From Pseudoneurospora amorphoporcata (Eukaryota > Ascomycota > Sordariomycetes > Sordariales > Sordariaceae): a DNA stretch of 64,000 nt. The DNA lies in assembly GCA_033297205.1 (NCBI GenBank), contig MU859065.1, positions 1 through 64,000 on the forward strand, read 5' to 3'. The notes beneath the pieces were generated by a model. The model saw only the letters and a program-made list of their open reading frames with translations. It made no database searches and was not told where the DNA came from. A program made the translations under genes and the position numbers. Positions 11,501 to 23,173 of the stretch are shown one piece after another; the stretch's first letter is position 1; each line of letters opens with the position of its first letter.

Positions 11501-14500
11501 AGACGCCCGTGTCCCTCAAGTGCTTGTACCCCAACCCCTAGGGCTACACTCCATCCCATCAACACCACATCCTCACGGCCCTTATGACTTCAAGTCCAAA
11601 GACTCGGAGCGGGCGCTCGGCTCGGAGACATACAGTCCGGGCTGGATGGTGAGAGAACTGGAGCCCGGCCTCGGACACCCTTCTGTCACTCTGTGTTGAA
11701 TTCCACTTGCGTGGGAGTCACAGTCGGAGTGTGCGATGGTGCCCGGCATTCTTCGGGGGGCTTCTCCATGTCATCGGCCTCCGAGTTTCGGGATTTACTC
11801 AGCGGTACGAGAGTGACATGTTACAGTGCCCCCGTCGCTGCATGTCCCACTGCCCATCCGCCCAGGAGGTTCAGGGCTCAGGCGCGGAAAATCCGCCGAT
11901 CACGGGCCTGGTGTTGTTTTGAATCGGCCTGTCGAACGATTGATCGTCGGAATCCTTGGTGTTCCACGTAGAATGAACATATGCCTTGGTGTGAGGTTGC
12001 CTTCCTCGAGCAGCAGCCGAGTTACCGGTTGCACCGCCGTGGAGTCTGTAATTTGCTTGTCTGCAAACTGCCTTTTTCCCGTAATGACGCGGGCAAGCGC
12101 GGTGCGGTGCAGTGCATGTCAATGATGCAAAGATTACACTTTACAGACCGGCGCATACGTAAAAGAATAGGTAGCATGAAATAGGTACTCCGCGACTGGA
12201 TATTGCGGCATACCAACCTGCGTCTTGGCGGTGAAACAAGCCAATTCGTCAAATTGGTTTGCTGTGGGTTTGCGTCTTCATTTCCAGAGCTTTCCCAAGC
12301 CTTGTGATCACGCGAATGGCGACAATGAATCGCGATGACGGTGGCCTTTAGGAAGCGAAAACGAAGCTAGTGTAGCGAACGAGACTCCACGGCGATATCT
12401 AGTCTTGTTTTGTTTTGTTTTGTTTCGTTTCGCTTGGTGATAAGGGTATGGGGATAGGTAAGGTGCGTGCAAAAGTTTCAGAGCAAAACCACTGCAGCGA
12501 CAACCTGTAGTGGAGTGGTGGAGTGTAGATCTCAAACTCTGTCGGTTGTGAGGGCGGCACCGCGACTGATGGTCTTGTACCCTTTGTGCATTTCAGTTGC
12601 ACGTTAACGACCGCCGTGATGACTCGCTTGAACCGACCTTAGCAAGCGCAAAGCCGCTAGAAGTTACAAATTGTCCTTCTTCGTGCAATTCGAATTCTTG
12701 ACCGCCAAATTTGCGAAACCCCACCGACTCTACGATGAGGCTCGACTTCGCGAAATCGTTTCGAGATTGCCTTGCCCGTTTGGGAGAAGCGCATACGCAC
12801 ACAATGTTTGGCCCCCATGGCAGACGGAGCTTCAGAGTCCCAGTCGTCCACAGCTGCCTCCATGGCCCGACCGAATCCGCCGATCGCTCTGGCAAAGCGG
12901 CCCTCTCTGCCCGACATTCTCTGCCATGTACTCCGCTTTTCATCGCTTGGCACTGCACCGACCAGGGACTACGGATTGCAGTCCGGACGAATACCGGATG
13001 AACAGCAGAGACAGCGCGATGCGATGGGAACGGGTTACCGAGCAGAGGGATCCATGCCCAGTTCCACTGTTCCAGAGTGATGGCCCCGTGATAGCTTCAC
13101 CTTTTCGAGACGACACACCACATCCCGGAGCACCACCACCATCCCAGACACTACTGAACACACACGGCCCGGACGCAAGATGAGCTACAGCATATGACGC
13201 ATCATCGTCATGGAAAGCAAAGAAGACGTTCAATTATGGCATCGCGGATGGCAGACTATCACTAAGGTAAGCTATACGTTGAAGCCACGATTGCGACAAA
13301 AGAAGGCTTCCATCTTTCCCGTTCGGTGATGGGCAATAAGGCTGTGCATCTTTTATTTCGGGGTGCAAAACACACACACTGAACAATAGGTACCCTTTCT
13401 GCTCTTTTTGGCCCTCTAGCGCACTGGCCGTCCACTGCTGCAGTACCTAACACCCATCCGCGCTGGCTGCAACCCCCTCGATTCGATTGGCGGGACAGTC
13501 CCGTCACCGGCAGCCACCCATCAACTAGGTTGAACCCTTTTAGTCGGTGGGGTGATGGGGACATGTCAAGCCACTGCACCATTGCAGCACCCAAGGGCAC
13601 ATTGTGTTAGGGTGCCAGTCCCTATGGTATGTACTCCAAGGAACCATCCAGGCGCTGCAGGCGGTAGGCTTGCGCATCCAATATGTCGGGTATGCGCAGC
13701 GGCTTGCACAGTACAAGGAATGAATAAAAATATCTTTTTGATTATTTCCTTGACTTCAGAGGATACGGCCACTTTTACGATATCGCGACTACGACTACAA
13801 CAGCGATTGCGACCCTGAGTCCCTACATCTGTGGCAAGGACAAGGTCGGAGCATGCCCGTACAGTCCTCGATGCATCAGATGCCATTGAGCGCCGGCTTG
13901 GAACGTTGGCGATCGTGGACGGCAGGTTATTCTTGCTTCTTGACCAGTGGACTCTGTCTCCGGCAGGTTCCTAGGAGCGACGGGCAGTTCTGGGCCGGGC
14001 AACGGGCCAAATGCTTAGGTATGCCTACAAGCAATGACGGAAGAGTGTCACCTCGGTGGCTGCAGACTCGACTCGAGAGCCTGATGTGCGGTGGTGGGCT
14101 CCCCGATTTGGTGCCTTGTCCGCGAGACAGCATCGGTAACTACCTGGGTCCGCTACCTAGCGTGCGACTGACTGAGCGCCTCCGACCCGGTTTGTGTGAC
14201 CGTTGACAGGACTCGTGATTCACCCGGCTACAGTACAGTGAGCCAAAGCAAAACGTCCATCATCGAGTTTGTACATGTCTGTCTTTGAGTGGACAGAACA
14301 GAGTGGTGGATGTAATTTCCCTACCTTCAGATGACTCTCGCTCAAGACAGTGCTTACACCCAGAGAGACACTAGAAAAGTGTAAAATGCGTAGGAAAGAG
14401 AGAGCTCGGAGGCGGAAAGATACGAAATAGGCACAGCACCGGCGCGGTCCGCAAAGAACGGTGCGGGGATCGAATCGCCATGCTAGAGTCCCAATAGCCC

Positions 14501-15400
14501 GTGCTGTCCTCCGAAGGACAACGGATCCAGGCCTCATGGGTTCTGCTTCACACTCTCATTTCTCGCCTGTCCACTGCGTCGGCTCTTCAGGAACCCGCTC
14601 TTGTATGATGTCCAGACGAGATATGACTGGTCGTTTGGATCATGAGAGATGGAAGAAAAAAGATGGCAACAAGAACAACATCCAGGGGCGAGGACAGATT
14701 TGCGACAGCATGTCTCGCTTCCGGATGCTCTCTTGAGCTCTGGGAAATGCTCGATAGACGGCCTGCAATTTCCAACCCGCGAGCCTTTCCTGGGCAGGGA
14801 CCAGGGACAGGGACCTTAACCTTGGCTTGGTCCGTCCGGATACATACGGGGGAGATCAACAGCACAGGAGACGGGAACTAGACTGATAAAATGACCACTA
14901 ATTACCCAGACCAGAACCCAGGCCATTATCTTGATGGTGGGCGAGAGACGGGTTCAACTGGCTCGACTGGGTTGTTGCCCAAGTCAACCCACGGACAAGT
15001 CAACATCACCAGTCACCACCTCAAACTAGCGATCGATATTCGGGGCCCTGCTCCATGCTGTGCCGGTCAAGAGGTGGTCTTGGGCTCTTGGTGGTGTCGC
15101 CGTGTCGGTATCCCGTACGGAACAAGCACTGCACATACCAAATGGTCTCTTGAGAGGTCTTGCCAAGTCGCTTCACAACCCCGTCTGGCCCCGTTCACCC
15201 AACCACACCAAACACCATCGATCCAAAAGGGCTCGTGGGTGCAGTCGTCCAAGTGGCCGAGTTGGGGTCTGTCGACGAGTTGAGACATGAGAAGACAGGG
15301 GTGGCCAGTGTTGACGACGGTACAAGGGTACCTTCATAGCAAATCCACGGTTGGCGCCCTCAGTACATGAGCCCCATTCAGTGGACGGGCAGCAGGGTCG
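5570..15400. other. Long interval without a supportable gene
   Basis: About 10 kb of GC-normal DNA. Reading frames of up to about 200 codons occur (for example minus strand 6288-5680), but they overlap on both strands, are rich in Arg/Pro/Ser/Gly, lack recognisable domains and have no convincing splice partners. There is a short GGGAT/GGAT repeat near 10310-10330. The right part may be promoter and leader of the zinc-finger gene. I see no tRNA or rRNA here. Confidence 0.5.
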
Positions 15401-16319
15401 GCGATGGTGCACTCGCTACGTAGCTCCCAAGAAAGACACCTCTGTACCCTGCCCCCCTCTCTCCCACACCAGCACCCCCTGTCTCTGGCCCCTAGCCCCT
15501 GCACCCTCGACCCCTGTCAGACTCATTGTGTGTGTACGCAGTACATTCCCAATGCATGTACTACGCCTCGCTCGCTGCTCGCCGGCCACTGGAGCCCTAC
15601 CAGATCTCTCAAGCCCACCGAGCTCCACGCTCCTCCGGGATAGCAGCAGTTCGTCAGAGGCTCCGAGTATATAGAAACCTCACACACCCCGATCGTCTTG
15701 GACTACGCCTCTCTTGTCCCTTTCTTTCACCATCAGCCCAGGAACAAGAGTGTTTACATCGACTGAAGCTTCCAACAATTTCCCAAGTTGGATAAGCTCA
15801 GCACTAAGGATCATAATCAACACTCCTTCCAACTCACTCTCACCCAAACACTACGACAAGAACAACAAGGGATCAGGACTGATCAAAGGACGAAGGGTAT
15901 TTTGGAACATCAAGAAACTCACGTCAACCGATAATCCGACACACCGATCATTACCACTCATTACCACCACCGGTCACTTCATCCGTGATTCCGTACTCAC
16001 CACGACCCGAGGTCTCAGTCACGGTCTAAGACTCACTACCAAGCAAGGAGCCGCTCCCTTTGATCGATCCCCGGCTTCCACTTGCCCCTTGTTATAAACC
16101 AGCACCTGCGAATTATCCAGTCACTCTGAGTTCGAAGACCTTGAACCAGTGTATCCACTTGTGAAGGTGAGTGACTGACGGCTGATAGTGGGCTCCGAAT
16201 TCCCAGCGCAGTTTGACTGATATGCAGGCTTACAGCGAAAGAATTGTGGCTCATTGTTAGCAAGCCACCATATCTTCGACGCTTCTACACCCATCACTAG
16301 AAAATTCCTGGTCCGACGT
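15400..16319 (+). promoter_or_regulatory. Probable promoter and 5' leader of the C2H2 gene, with one leader intron
   Basis: The stretch is pyrimidine/CA-rich on the plus strand, as fungal leaders often are. It contains a canonical small intron at 16167-16227 (GTGAGT donor, TTTGACTGAT branch-like sequence, ATGCAG acceptor) that would be spliced from the untranslated leader 93 bases before the start codon. The transcription start is not identified. Confidence 0.45.
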
Positions 16320-18569
16320 ATGGCGACTATTTGCGATTACGAAGCCGACGAATACACGATGCATTACCCAGAGCCCCCGCAGGGAGGAATGTTCTCAACT
16401 CCCGTAGATATGGGCATTTCCCCTGAATACTACCCACCCCGATCCCAAGAGTACACAACATCGATGGCCTACGATCCAAACACCACTTTGTATGCCGATG
16501 CGCCATACAACATGTACCATGCGAAGTCCCCCAGCCTGTATCCTGAAGACTCCAACCTGAGCGTCGACAGCCGTAGCGCATCCTCATCGAACGCCGGTTC
16601 CCCCCTCTCAAATCCTGGCAACCTAGCCTCGTGGGGAGCTCCCTCGGGTCCCGGTGTCAGCCCCGGCATTGTCGACCAAGGCGAGTACTTCCATGGCAAC
16701 GAGTACTCATTCACGCCTCTTGATGGCTATAACCCCAACTTCGAATTTTCGAATCCCAAAGGACCCGGCTTTGTTGGTGAGTTTGAACAGATCCCTAGAT
16801 CTCGTCTTTCGCAGTCTCAGAGCCTTCTTTCCCCTTCCTGTGTTTCTTCTCCTTCTATATCCTATGCGATAACGCCTAAGACTGGTCTGGTTCTCGACAC
16901 ACGCCTGCCGACAAGCCCGGTGACCCCTTCCACGGTTTCAACTTCTTCATCTTCAATGGCTTCCAACCTTGTAGTTTCTTCTCCTGCCACTTCTACTTCT
17001 TCTTGTTTCCCATCCCCTCCGCTCCCCGCCTGGGGTAAACACTATGTGGACCGAAGACCCCAAAATTCTCGCATGGTTTCCTCTTTCTTTTCTCAGTCAA
17101 GCGGGCATTTCGTTCCTCCCCTTGATTCTTCGTGTTGGTTTCCTCTGTCAGATCTCGAATCTTTCTACCAAAAACGGACTGCTGACTTGACCCTTTCTCA
17201 AACAGATCCTTCCTTGATCCACCCCGAAGTTCGATCAATGGCCATGCCTAGCTACGAGCAAATGTACCCTGCTCCTAGCTCCGCATATCCTGGCTCACCC
17301 GCTCTTTCTGCATCTCCTCAGCTCCGAACTGGCAGCACGTCGCCTTTCCTACACAGCAACAACTACCCCACATACTCTCCCTTCCCAGCACCTCTTGAGC
17401 CACAAAGGAGGCAAAGCCTGGTTTCATACCAGTCCAACTTTTCCGAACAGCCATACAGCGGGGATGAAGCTTCGAAGGAGAAGCAGAGGTGTCCTCACCC
17501 AGAGTGCGGCAAGACCTTCAAGGATTTGAAGGCTCACATGCTCACTCACCAAACAGAAAGGCCAGAGAAGTGCCCCATTGCGACTTGTGAATATCATGTC
17601 AAGGGCTTCGCGAGAAAGTATGACAAGAACCGTCATACTTTAACGCATTACAAGGGAACAATGGTGTGCGGCTTCTGCCCGGGCTCCGGCTCAGCGGCTG
17701 AGAAGTCGTTTAACCGTGCCGACGTCTTCAAGCGCCACTTGACAGCCGTCCATGGTGTAGAACAAACACCACCCAACAGCCGCAAGAAGACTGGCGGTGT
17801 CAACAGCGGTTCTGGGAACAAGAAGCTGACTGGCTACGCACCCGATGCCACCGGCAAGTGCTCGACATGCTCTCAGACTTTCAGCAACGCCCAAGACTTC
17901 TACGAGCATTTGGACGACTGCGTGTTGAGGATTGTGCAACAGGAGGACCCGGCTGAAGCCATCAACGCGAAGCGGTTGGCCGAGGTGGAAAACGATCGCG
18001 AAGTCCACAACACTCTCGAAAAGAACAACCTCCCGACTACCACGGCAATGACCACCCAGATGGATGATGTCGACGAAGATGAAGATATGGCCGATGAGGA
18101 TGACAACGAGGATTCCATCTCCGGTCGTGGTTCCAAGAACTCGCCTTCCAGGAAGACCAAGGGCAACCCCGCCAACGGTGTGCAAAAGTCCCGAGGTCTC
18201 ACCCACTCCCGCGGTGGCGTCACCCTCCAGAGCAAGACGCGTGGTCGTAAGAACCGCCGCGACTACCCTTCCAGCTGGGGCTTCGACAAGGGTCAAATGA
18301 CCATGAAGAAGCGTGTCGTTGCTGTCTTTGATGGACCCCGTCGTCTGGCTAAGGACGACATGATGCTGTCGACCGAGCATGAGGTGCGCATCAAGCTTCA
18401 GGATGGCAAATCGTATGTGACGGATCTCGATGTCCAGACTCTCAGGAGGACGGAGGGCTTCCTTAACGCGACAGAAGAGGAGAAGGGCCCCTGGATTTCG
18501 GATGACCCGACCGAAGAGGAGAAGGAGGAGGCGAGGAGGTTGCTAATGTTGCAGTCATGCAACCAATGA
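16320..18569 (+). CDS. C2H2 zinc-finger transcription factor (four fingers, acidic region)
   Basis: Predicted nuclear DNA-binding regulator. Exons 16320-16776 and 17206-18569 give 606 residues; the intron (GTGAGT donor, GCTGAC branch, AACAG acceptor) is 429 nt and open, so an unspliced 749-residue form is possible. The N-terminal ~245 residues are Pro/Ser/Tyr-rich. Fingers in the spliced protein: C-x4-C-x9-H-x3-H at about 248, C-x4-C-x15-H-x3-H at about 275, C-x2-C-x19-H-x4-H at about 307, and a C2HC-type finger at about 371. An acidic DEDED run (about 434-450) precedes a basic RGRKNRRDYP segment. The C-terminal ~90 residues look conserved in style rather than low-complexity. I chose the ATG in MATICDYE as the first in frame after the leader intron. 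The finger block resembles a family I associate with Pezizomycotina, but I cannot name the orthologue or its targets. Confidence 0.85.
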   Translation: MATICDYEADEYTMHYPEPPQGGMFSTPVDMGISPEYYPPRSQEYTTSMAYDPNTTLYADAPYNMYHAKSPSLYPEDSNLSVDSRSASSSNAGSPLSNPGNLASWGAPSGPGVSPGIVDQGEYFHGNEYSFTPLDGYNPNFEFSNPKGPGFVGEFEQIPRSRLSQSQSLLSPSCVSSPSISYAITPKTGLVLDTRLPTSPVTPSTVSTSSSSMASNLVVSSPATSTSSCFPSPPLPAWGKHYVDRRPQNSRMVSSFFSQSSGHFVPPLDSSCWFPLSDLESFYQKRTADLTLSQTDPSLIHPEVRSMAMPSYEQMYPAPSSAYPGSPALSASPQLRTGSTSPFLHSNNYPTYSPFPAPLEPQRRQSLVSYQSNFSEQPYSGDEASKEKQRCPHPECGKTFKDLKAHMLTHQTERPEKCPIATCEYHVKGFARKYDKNRHTLTHYKGTMVCGFCPGSGSAAEKSFNRADVFKRHLTAVHGVEQTPPNSRKKTGGVNSGSGNKKLTGYAPDATGKCSTCSQTFSNAQDFYEHLDDCVLRIVQQEDPAEAINAKRLAEVENDREVHNTLEKNNLPTTTAMTTQMDDVDEDEDMADEDDNEDSISGRGSKNSPSRKTKGNPANGVQKSRGLTHSRGGVTLQSKTRGRKNRRDYPSSWGFDKGQMTMKKRVVAVFDGPRRLAKDDMMLSTEHEVRIKLQDGKSYVTDLDVQTLRRTEGFLNATEEEKGPWISDDPTEEEKEEARRLLMLQSCNQ

Positions 18570-18619
18570 AGTTCAGTCAGGTTGGACTAAAACAAAAGGC
18601 TGCTTTTGCTTCCTCTTAT

Positions 18620-18620
<1 letters not shown>

Positions 18621-18668
<48 letters not shown>
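18621..18668 (+). repeat. Uninterrupted T48 tract
   Basis: A run of 48 T residues begins 51 bases after the stop codon of the C2H2 gene, so it would lie in its 3' untranslated region or terminator. A tract this long should be polymorphic in length. Confidence 0.9.
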
Positions 18669-18673
<5 letters not shown>

Positions 18674-18699
18674 CGGCATTGATACCATAAACTGGGCTT

Positions 18700-21350
18700 T
18701 GGGGTGGTGTTTCAATACAATGGTGGGATGGAGTTCATACCGGTGGAGGAAAAATGATTAAGGGAATCCTTTAGCGACAACTAGAAACCCCCAAGGTTTC
18801 TTGCTTTATACCTCTTTGTTTCTTATGTACCTTCCCCTTTTATTATTTTTTGGCCAGGGATGGGTTGGAAATAGGGATAGGGACGGGATGGGCTGAGGAG
18901 AGGGGCCTCCTCCTAATGATTGAATGAGACAGACACAACACATTTGACATAACTCTACAGTACTTGGTGGGCGGCACGGTCGGTGGTAAACCGGGAAGGG
19001 GAACGGGAACGGACGGGTCGGGTTATTTATACCACATCTGGATGGATGGATGGATGGATGGATGATTTGGATGAATGCCAACATCCTTGTGGAAGGCCGT
19101 TTTTACGAATACCATTTTTATTCTTGATCATCTCTCTTGTCTTTTCTGGAACTTGGTCTTGAGTGAGCGTTTTCTCCTCTGTCTCTGTATGTATGATACT
19201 TGTAAGCAGCACACCGACTTGCGGTGATTCGATACCCCAAAAGATTTGTTCTCTCCGATCGACATTCACGTCTTGCTATCTCGGTTCAGTACTTGCACGC
19301 GCTTAACAGCCGCCGGTTTTAGATGATGACATCAAGACTTGGGTTTTTTACTTTTACAAACTCTAGTACCGACGCTCACTTCGCCGTTACACTACCGACA
19401 AACTCGGATGAGGCCTTAGTTTAGTCGTGTTGTGGTAGCATCAGGGACGGAAGTGACCGGGCCATCGTTCATTGAGCATAGTTGAGACTTGAGTTTGACA
19501 ATTAAAGATGTCTATTTAGAAATCGTCAACGCAATCTTCATGTTTACGTATCAGCGACCGTCTTGCCTAGCCCCCAATGCGCTGCCTTCAGATCCTACAT
19601 CCATCGATATCTTCCAAACTCCAAACTTCAACCATGCTCTTGATTACATCGTAATCCCAACGTCACAATCCGGCTTGCGTCTTCTTTATTTGACCCACTT
19701 TGTTCCTGCAACCTGGCGACCGATACGAGAGACTCAGTCCGGGGAAGGAGTATCTGGCAAGATGGCCGGACATCGTGGATGTTGGAAGGCGCGGGTGGCA
19801 CAATTGCGCAGATGGAGGTGCTCCCGAACGGATAGGGAAAGAACGGTTCTGTCCCATGTCAATGCAGTTTCCATTGCCACGGCAGTCACGGTGCATCATG
19901 TTCGCGCGGCCAGCGATCTCGGATTGTAGTTGAAGGAAACATATGGCTTTTGCAACGTAAACGTTCTTCCATATCTGGGAGACGCTAGGGCGACGAAGCT
20001 GAGAACTTGCGGCAGTTACAGGAACGCTGACAGGAATGTAACTCGACCTTGATGATGACCGCGTGATTGTGTGTAGTTTAGGTAGTTTCGTTTGAGTCGG
20101 GCGAATATGAAGCATCTCGGCAAACGGCATTGGCACAGCTCGCTTCATCCGCAACGGCCACACTTGCGTCACTACATAGGTATCCAGACACCTTCCACAC
20201 AACAGCCGCGAAAAAATGAAGCATTTATACCTCTATCCATTAATTCCCATGGCTCTCTTATCCCAGTTATGTCCATAACTATCATCTTCCGAGCTTGTTG
20301 ACCCCATACATATCACAACGTATCACATGACATCTGTCATCCCCGCAGTCTTCGCATCCGCTCGTTGACATCGTCTCGGTTATCGCTCACCCTGCCAATG
20401 GCGGCATATAGGATCCTATGCCCACTTGTCCTAATCGAGAAACGTGATGGTTTCTCTTTCGTTTCGCTTTTGACCACACTTTACCGCCACTATGGGTGAC
20501 TTGGCAAGGCTGCGTGGTTAACCTGCATATTCATGTGGTTGCCTTGGCTTACCTCCGCACCACCCGCAGTTCTGCGTTAACGAACGTTGCACTTTTCGCA
20601 AGGCTCTCGAAGTGTTGCCGAATATTGGTCAGCAATTCCGAGACATACTGTTTGGCGACACATCAAATCATGAGATCCAGCCAACGGGGATCGTCAAAAG
20701 CGCATCTGGATCTTTAGGTTTAATGACAGGTAACCGGGGGCAGTGAGCAGCCACACAGCCACTGCGCTGCCATGCTGCCAGGCCGCCGCCATTAAGCCCA
20801 ACTTCCTTTTTTTGTTTGTTTACCTCTGTATGTTGTTATTCACAACACATTCTCTTCTGCATCTTTGCTTCTTGGTCTTTGAGGTATATATCCGCGGGCG
20901 AGAAGGGAGGACAGTACATCCCGCACGCATCAACAGCTTCAAATCATCCGGTCAGCTTATCCGTTAGCAACCAACTTCGGAAGACCGCGAATAAGATCCA
21001 GCCTCGAGTGCCACAATCATTCTTCATCCAATCGTGCTTGCATTTGATAGCCCACCAAGGGCGCCGACACCACGAGATAACTCCATGAGTGATCCATCAG
21101 CCCAACACCTACAACACCGACTCACAGTGAGGCTCTGTGTGTGACCACCACGGGAGACTTGACGGTCTTAACTGCGGTGGGAAATTAGCTCACTTGCATT
21201 CTTCTATTGGCGTCTCATCATTCTCTATCAAATTGAAATACAGGAAACAACCCAACTGCCAGTTACGCCCTGTTGTTGCTCGTGTCCGGTCAGCCCTGCT
21301 GAGCCTCGAGCGCTCATCTAGCCGGGTGCCTGAGATAACGGGCGTCAACC
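18700..21350. other. Intergenic interval with a (GGAT)6 microsatellite
   Basis: No gene supported. The (GGAT)n run is at 19040-19064. A 179-codon frame on the minus strand (20202-19663) has no domain and no splice partners. The last ~200 bases are the probable promoter or leader of the DUF6590 gene. Confidence 0.5.
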
Positions 21351-23173
21351 ATGAGTTTCAATGGCCAAGATCAGTGGTCCCCCGGATGGGCGCACACGTC
21401 TCCAGGCTGGTCCAACACTCCAGATCAACAATACACAGGCCAACAGGTCGACGGGATGGAAGATATTGTGGATGAGTTATCCTCGATGGGCATTGGAAAC
21501 CAACAAGTCTATAACCAAAATTTGGCATATCAAACCCAGACGTTCCAACTTCCAGCATATCAAAGTCTTCAACACCAGCCATATTCAAACCCGCTTTATC
21601 AGTCTCAGCCTGTTCCGAACCAACAATATCAGACCGCGCTGTTTCCAAGCCCAACCTACCCAACCTCCACATATTCGAATCCGACATTGCATGAACAGTA
21701 TGTTAACCAGGCGGGTTTTAGCCAGACCTACAGCACGGGGAACTACACTCATAAATCACAACCGAGTTACAGCAGAGGTGAGACCAAGTCAAGTTTACCC
21801 ACGTTTGATTTGTTCCATGCCTAATGCCCGCTTAGATCAACTCCAAAGTCATGCAGGACCGGCTTCTCAAGATCGCACATCAACTTTCATTGACAAGGGA
21901 AAGCTTTCAGAACTAGGAACGAGATCTAGAAACAGAGGCTCTGGTGATAGAGTCAGAGACAGGGTCAACGGGAGAAGCAAAACGCACGGCAGGGGTAACT
22001 CGTCAAAGTCTGAAAAGGCCCAAACCGAGGCCGATAATGACGACCCTTTTTACGAACCGGGTGAAGATTCACAAATTACCACCGAAGGACGTACTCGGAC
22101 CAGCAGTCATGCAAATGAAGAAAGCGGCAAGTACCCCGAATGTATGTGACACTTCAATGCTCTGAGAGCCACACTGACACGCAGAGACAGCAATAGAACA
22201 GTTTACATTGCACTCAGCAGAGAGTGCCGCAAACAGCAGTGAGCTTAGGCTTAGCAGCGGTTTCAATGCTGACGCCTTGCATCCGGACTATCCATCTGAA
22301 GATGCGAACAGTCAGCAAACTCTGCTTGCAATGAACGTCTCAACAAGGGCTGGGCATCTGCTACCCCTAGGCCTTTCTTCCGGTGCGATTGATCACAGCA
22401 TATTGGCGAATAGGCCAATATCTGGGCCGCTTGACCCCCGTAAGGCTTCAACCAAATGGGCCACATGCATTCAGCGCGCTGACAGTTCTGGGCAGGTTAC
22501 AAAATCCACCCTTCTGCGAAATTCAACCCTGGGTCGGTATGTATAATCTTTGTTCGTTTGCCGACTTTTCGGCATGTGCTCACTCTGTTCCCAGGTATTC
22601 AAGATCTTATGGCCAGAGCCTGCTGGTGCCAATCTTACCGAGCTTTCAGGCGAGCTAGAAAGGGTCATACAAGACCCCAGCCACCTTTTCTACTCGTCCA
22701 TCCGGCGTTACATCGTAGTCGGAAATGACGAGGGCAACTGTACCTGTGTGTAAGTCAACAAGTTCTTATCGTAGTCTCAGTACTTTTGCACACTAACACA
22801 GCTCAGACCTATTCTCACATATCTCAGAAGAGGATGCAGCAAGGCGGGCGTAAAGCCAAGGCAACACGGCATCGCCTATCATGCCGGAAGCCAGCCTCAG
22901 CTTCTGGAAGGAGAACCACAGATGGGGTTCCAACCAATACAGATCGAAATGGTGGATTCGCCCACCGAGACGTTGACGATTGAGTCCCGAGTAAACTACT
23001 CAAAGCTTATGACAATCGAGCACAACTACAAGGTGTTCTTCATCGGCCGAGTTACCCCCGAAGACTTTCAGGAGATAGTCATACCGGCGGTTGACACTTG
23101 TTGGAACGCAAAGAATCGGGGCACGACTAGCGATCACCACAGACATATATCGAGAGGCTCGATTGAAAGATAG
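21351..23173 (+). CDS. DUF6590 domain protein with Gln/Tyr-rich N-terminus
   Basis: Five exons by splice signals and frame: 21351-21777, 21836-22141, 22191-22540, 22595-22749, 22807-23173, giving 534 residues. Introns are 49-58 nt; those at 21778 (GTGAGA) and 22750 (GTAAGT, CTAAC branch) are clear, the one at 22541 (GTATAA) less so. Residues 1-140 are rich in Gln, Tyr, Pro and Ser; the middle is Arg/Ser/Gly/Glu-rich and probably disordered. The C-terminal ~170 residues match the fungal DUF6590 pattern: VFKILWPEPAG, then an IRRYIVVGNDEGNCTC strand pair, a GVKPRQHGIAYH segment after the next intron, and a final SRVNYSKLMTIEHNYKV. DUF6590 is a domain of unknown function that is common and expanded in Pezizomycotina. 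I cannot assign a role or a location. Confidence 0.8.

Noticed and set aside
12593..13183. Frames of 121-170 codons on both strands
   Set aside because: Mutually overlapping, no recognisable motif; treated as non-coding.
17691..18380. 229-codon minus-strand frame inside the C2H2 gene
   Set aside because: It is the antisense shadow of the finger-coding exon, rich in Val/Leu/Gly as expected from reversed codon bias.
19663..20202. 179-codon minus-strand frame
   Set aside because: No domain, atypical composition, no plausible promoter or introns.
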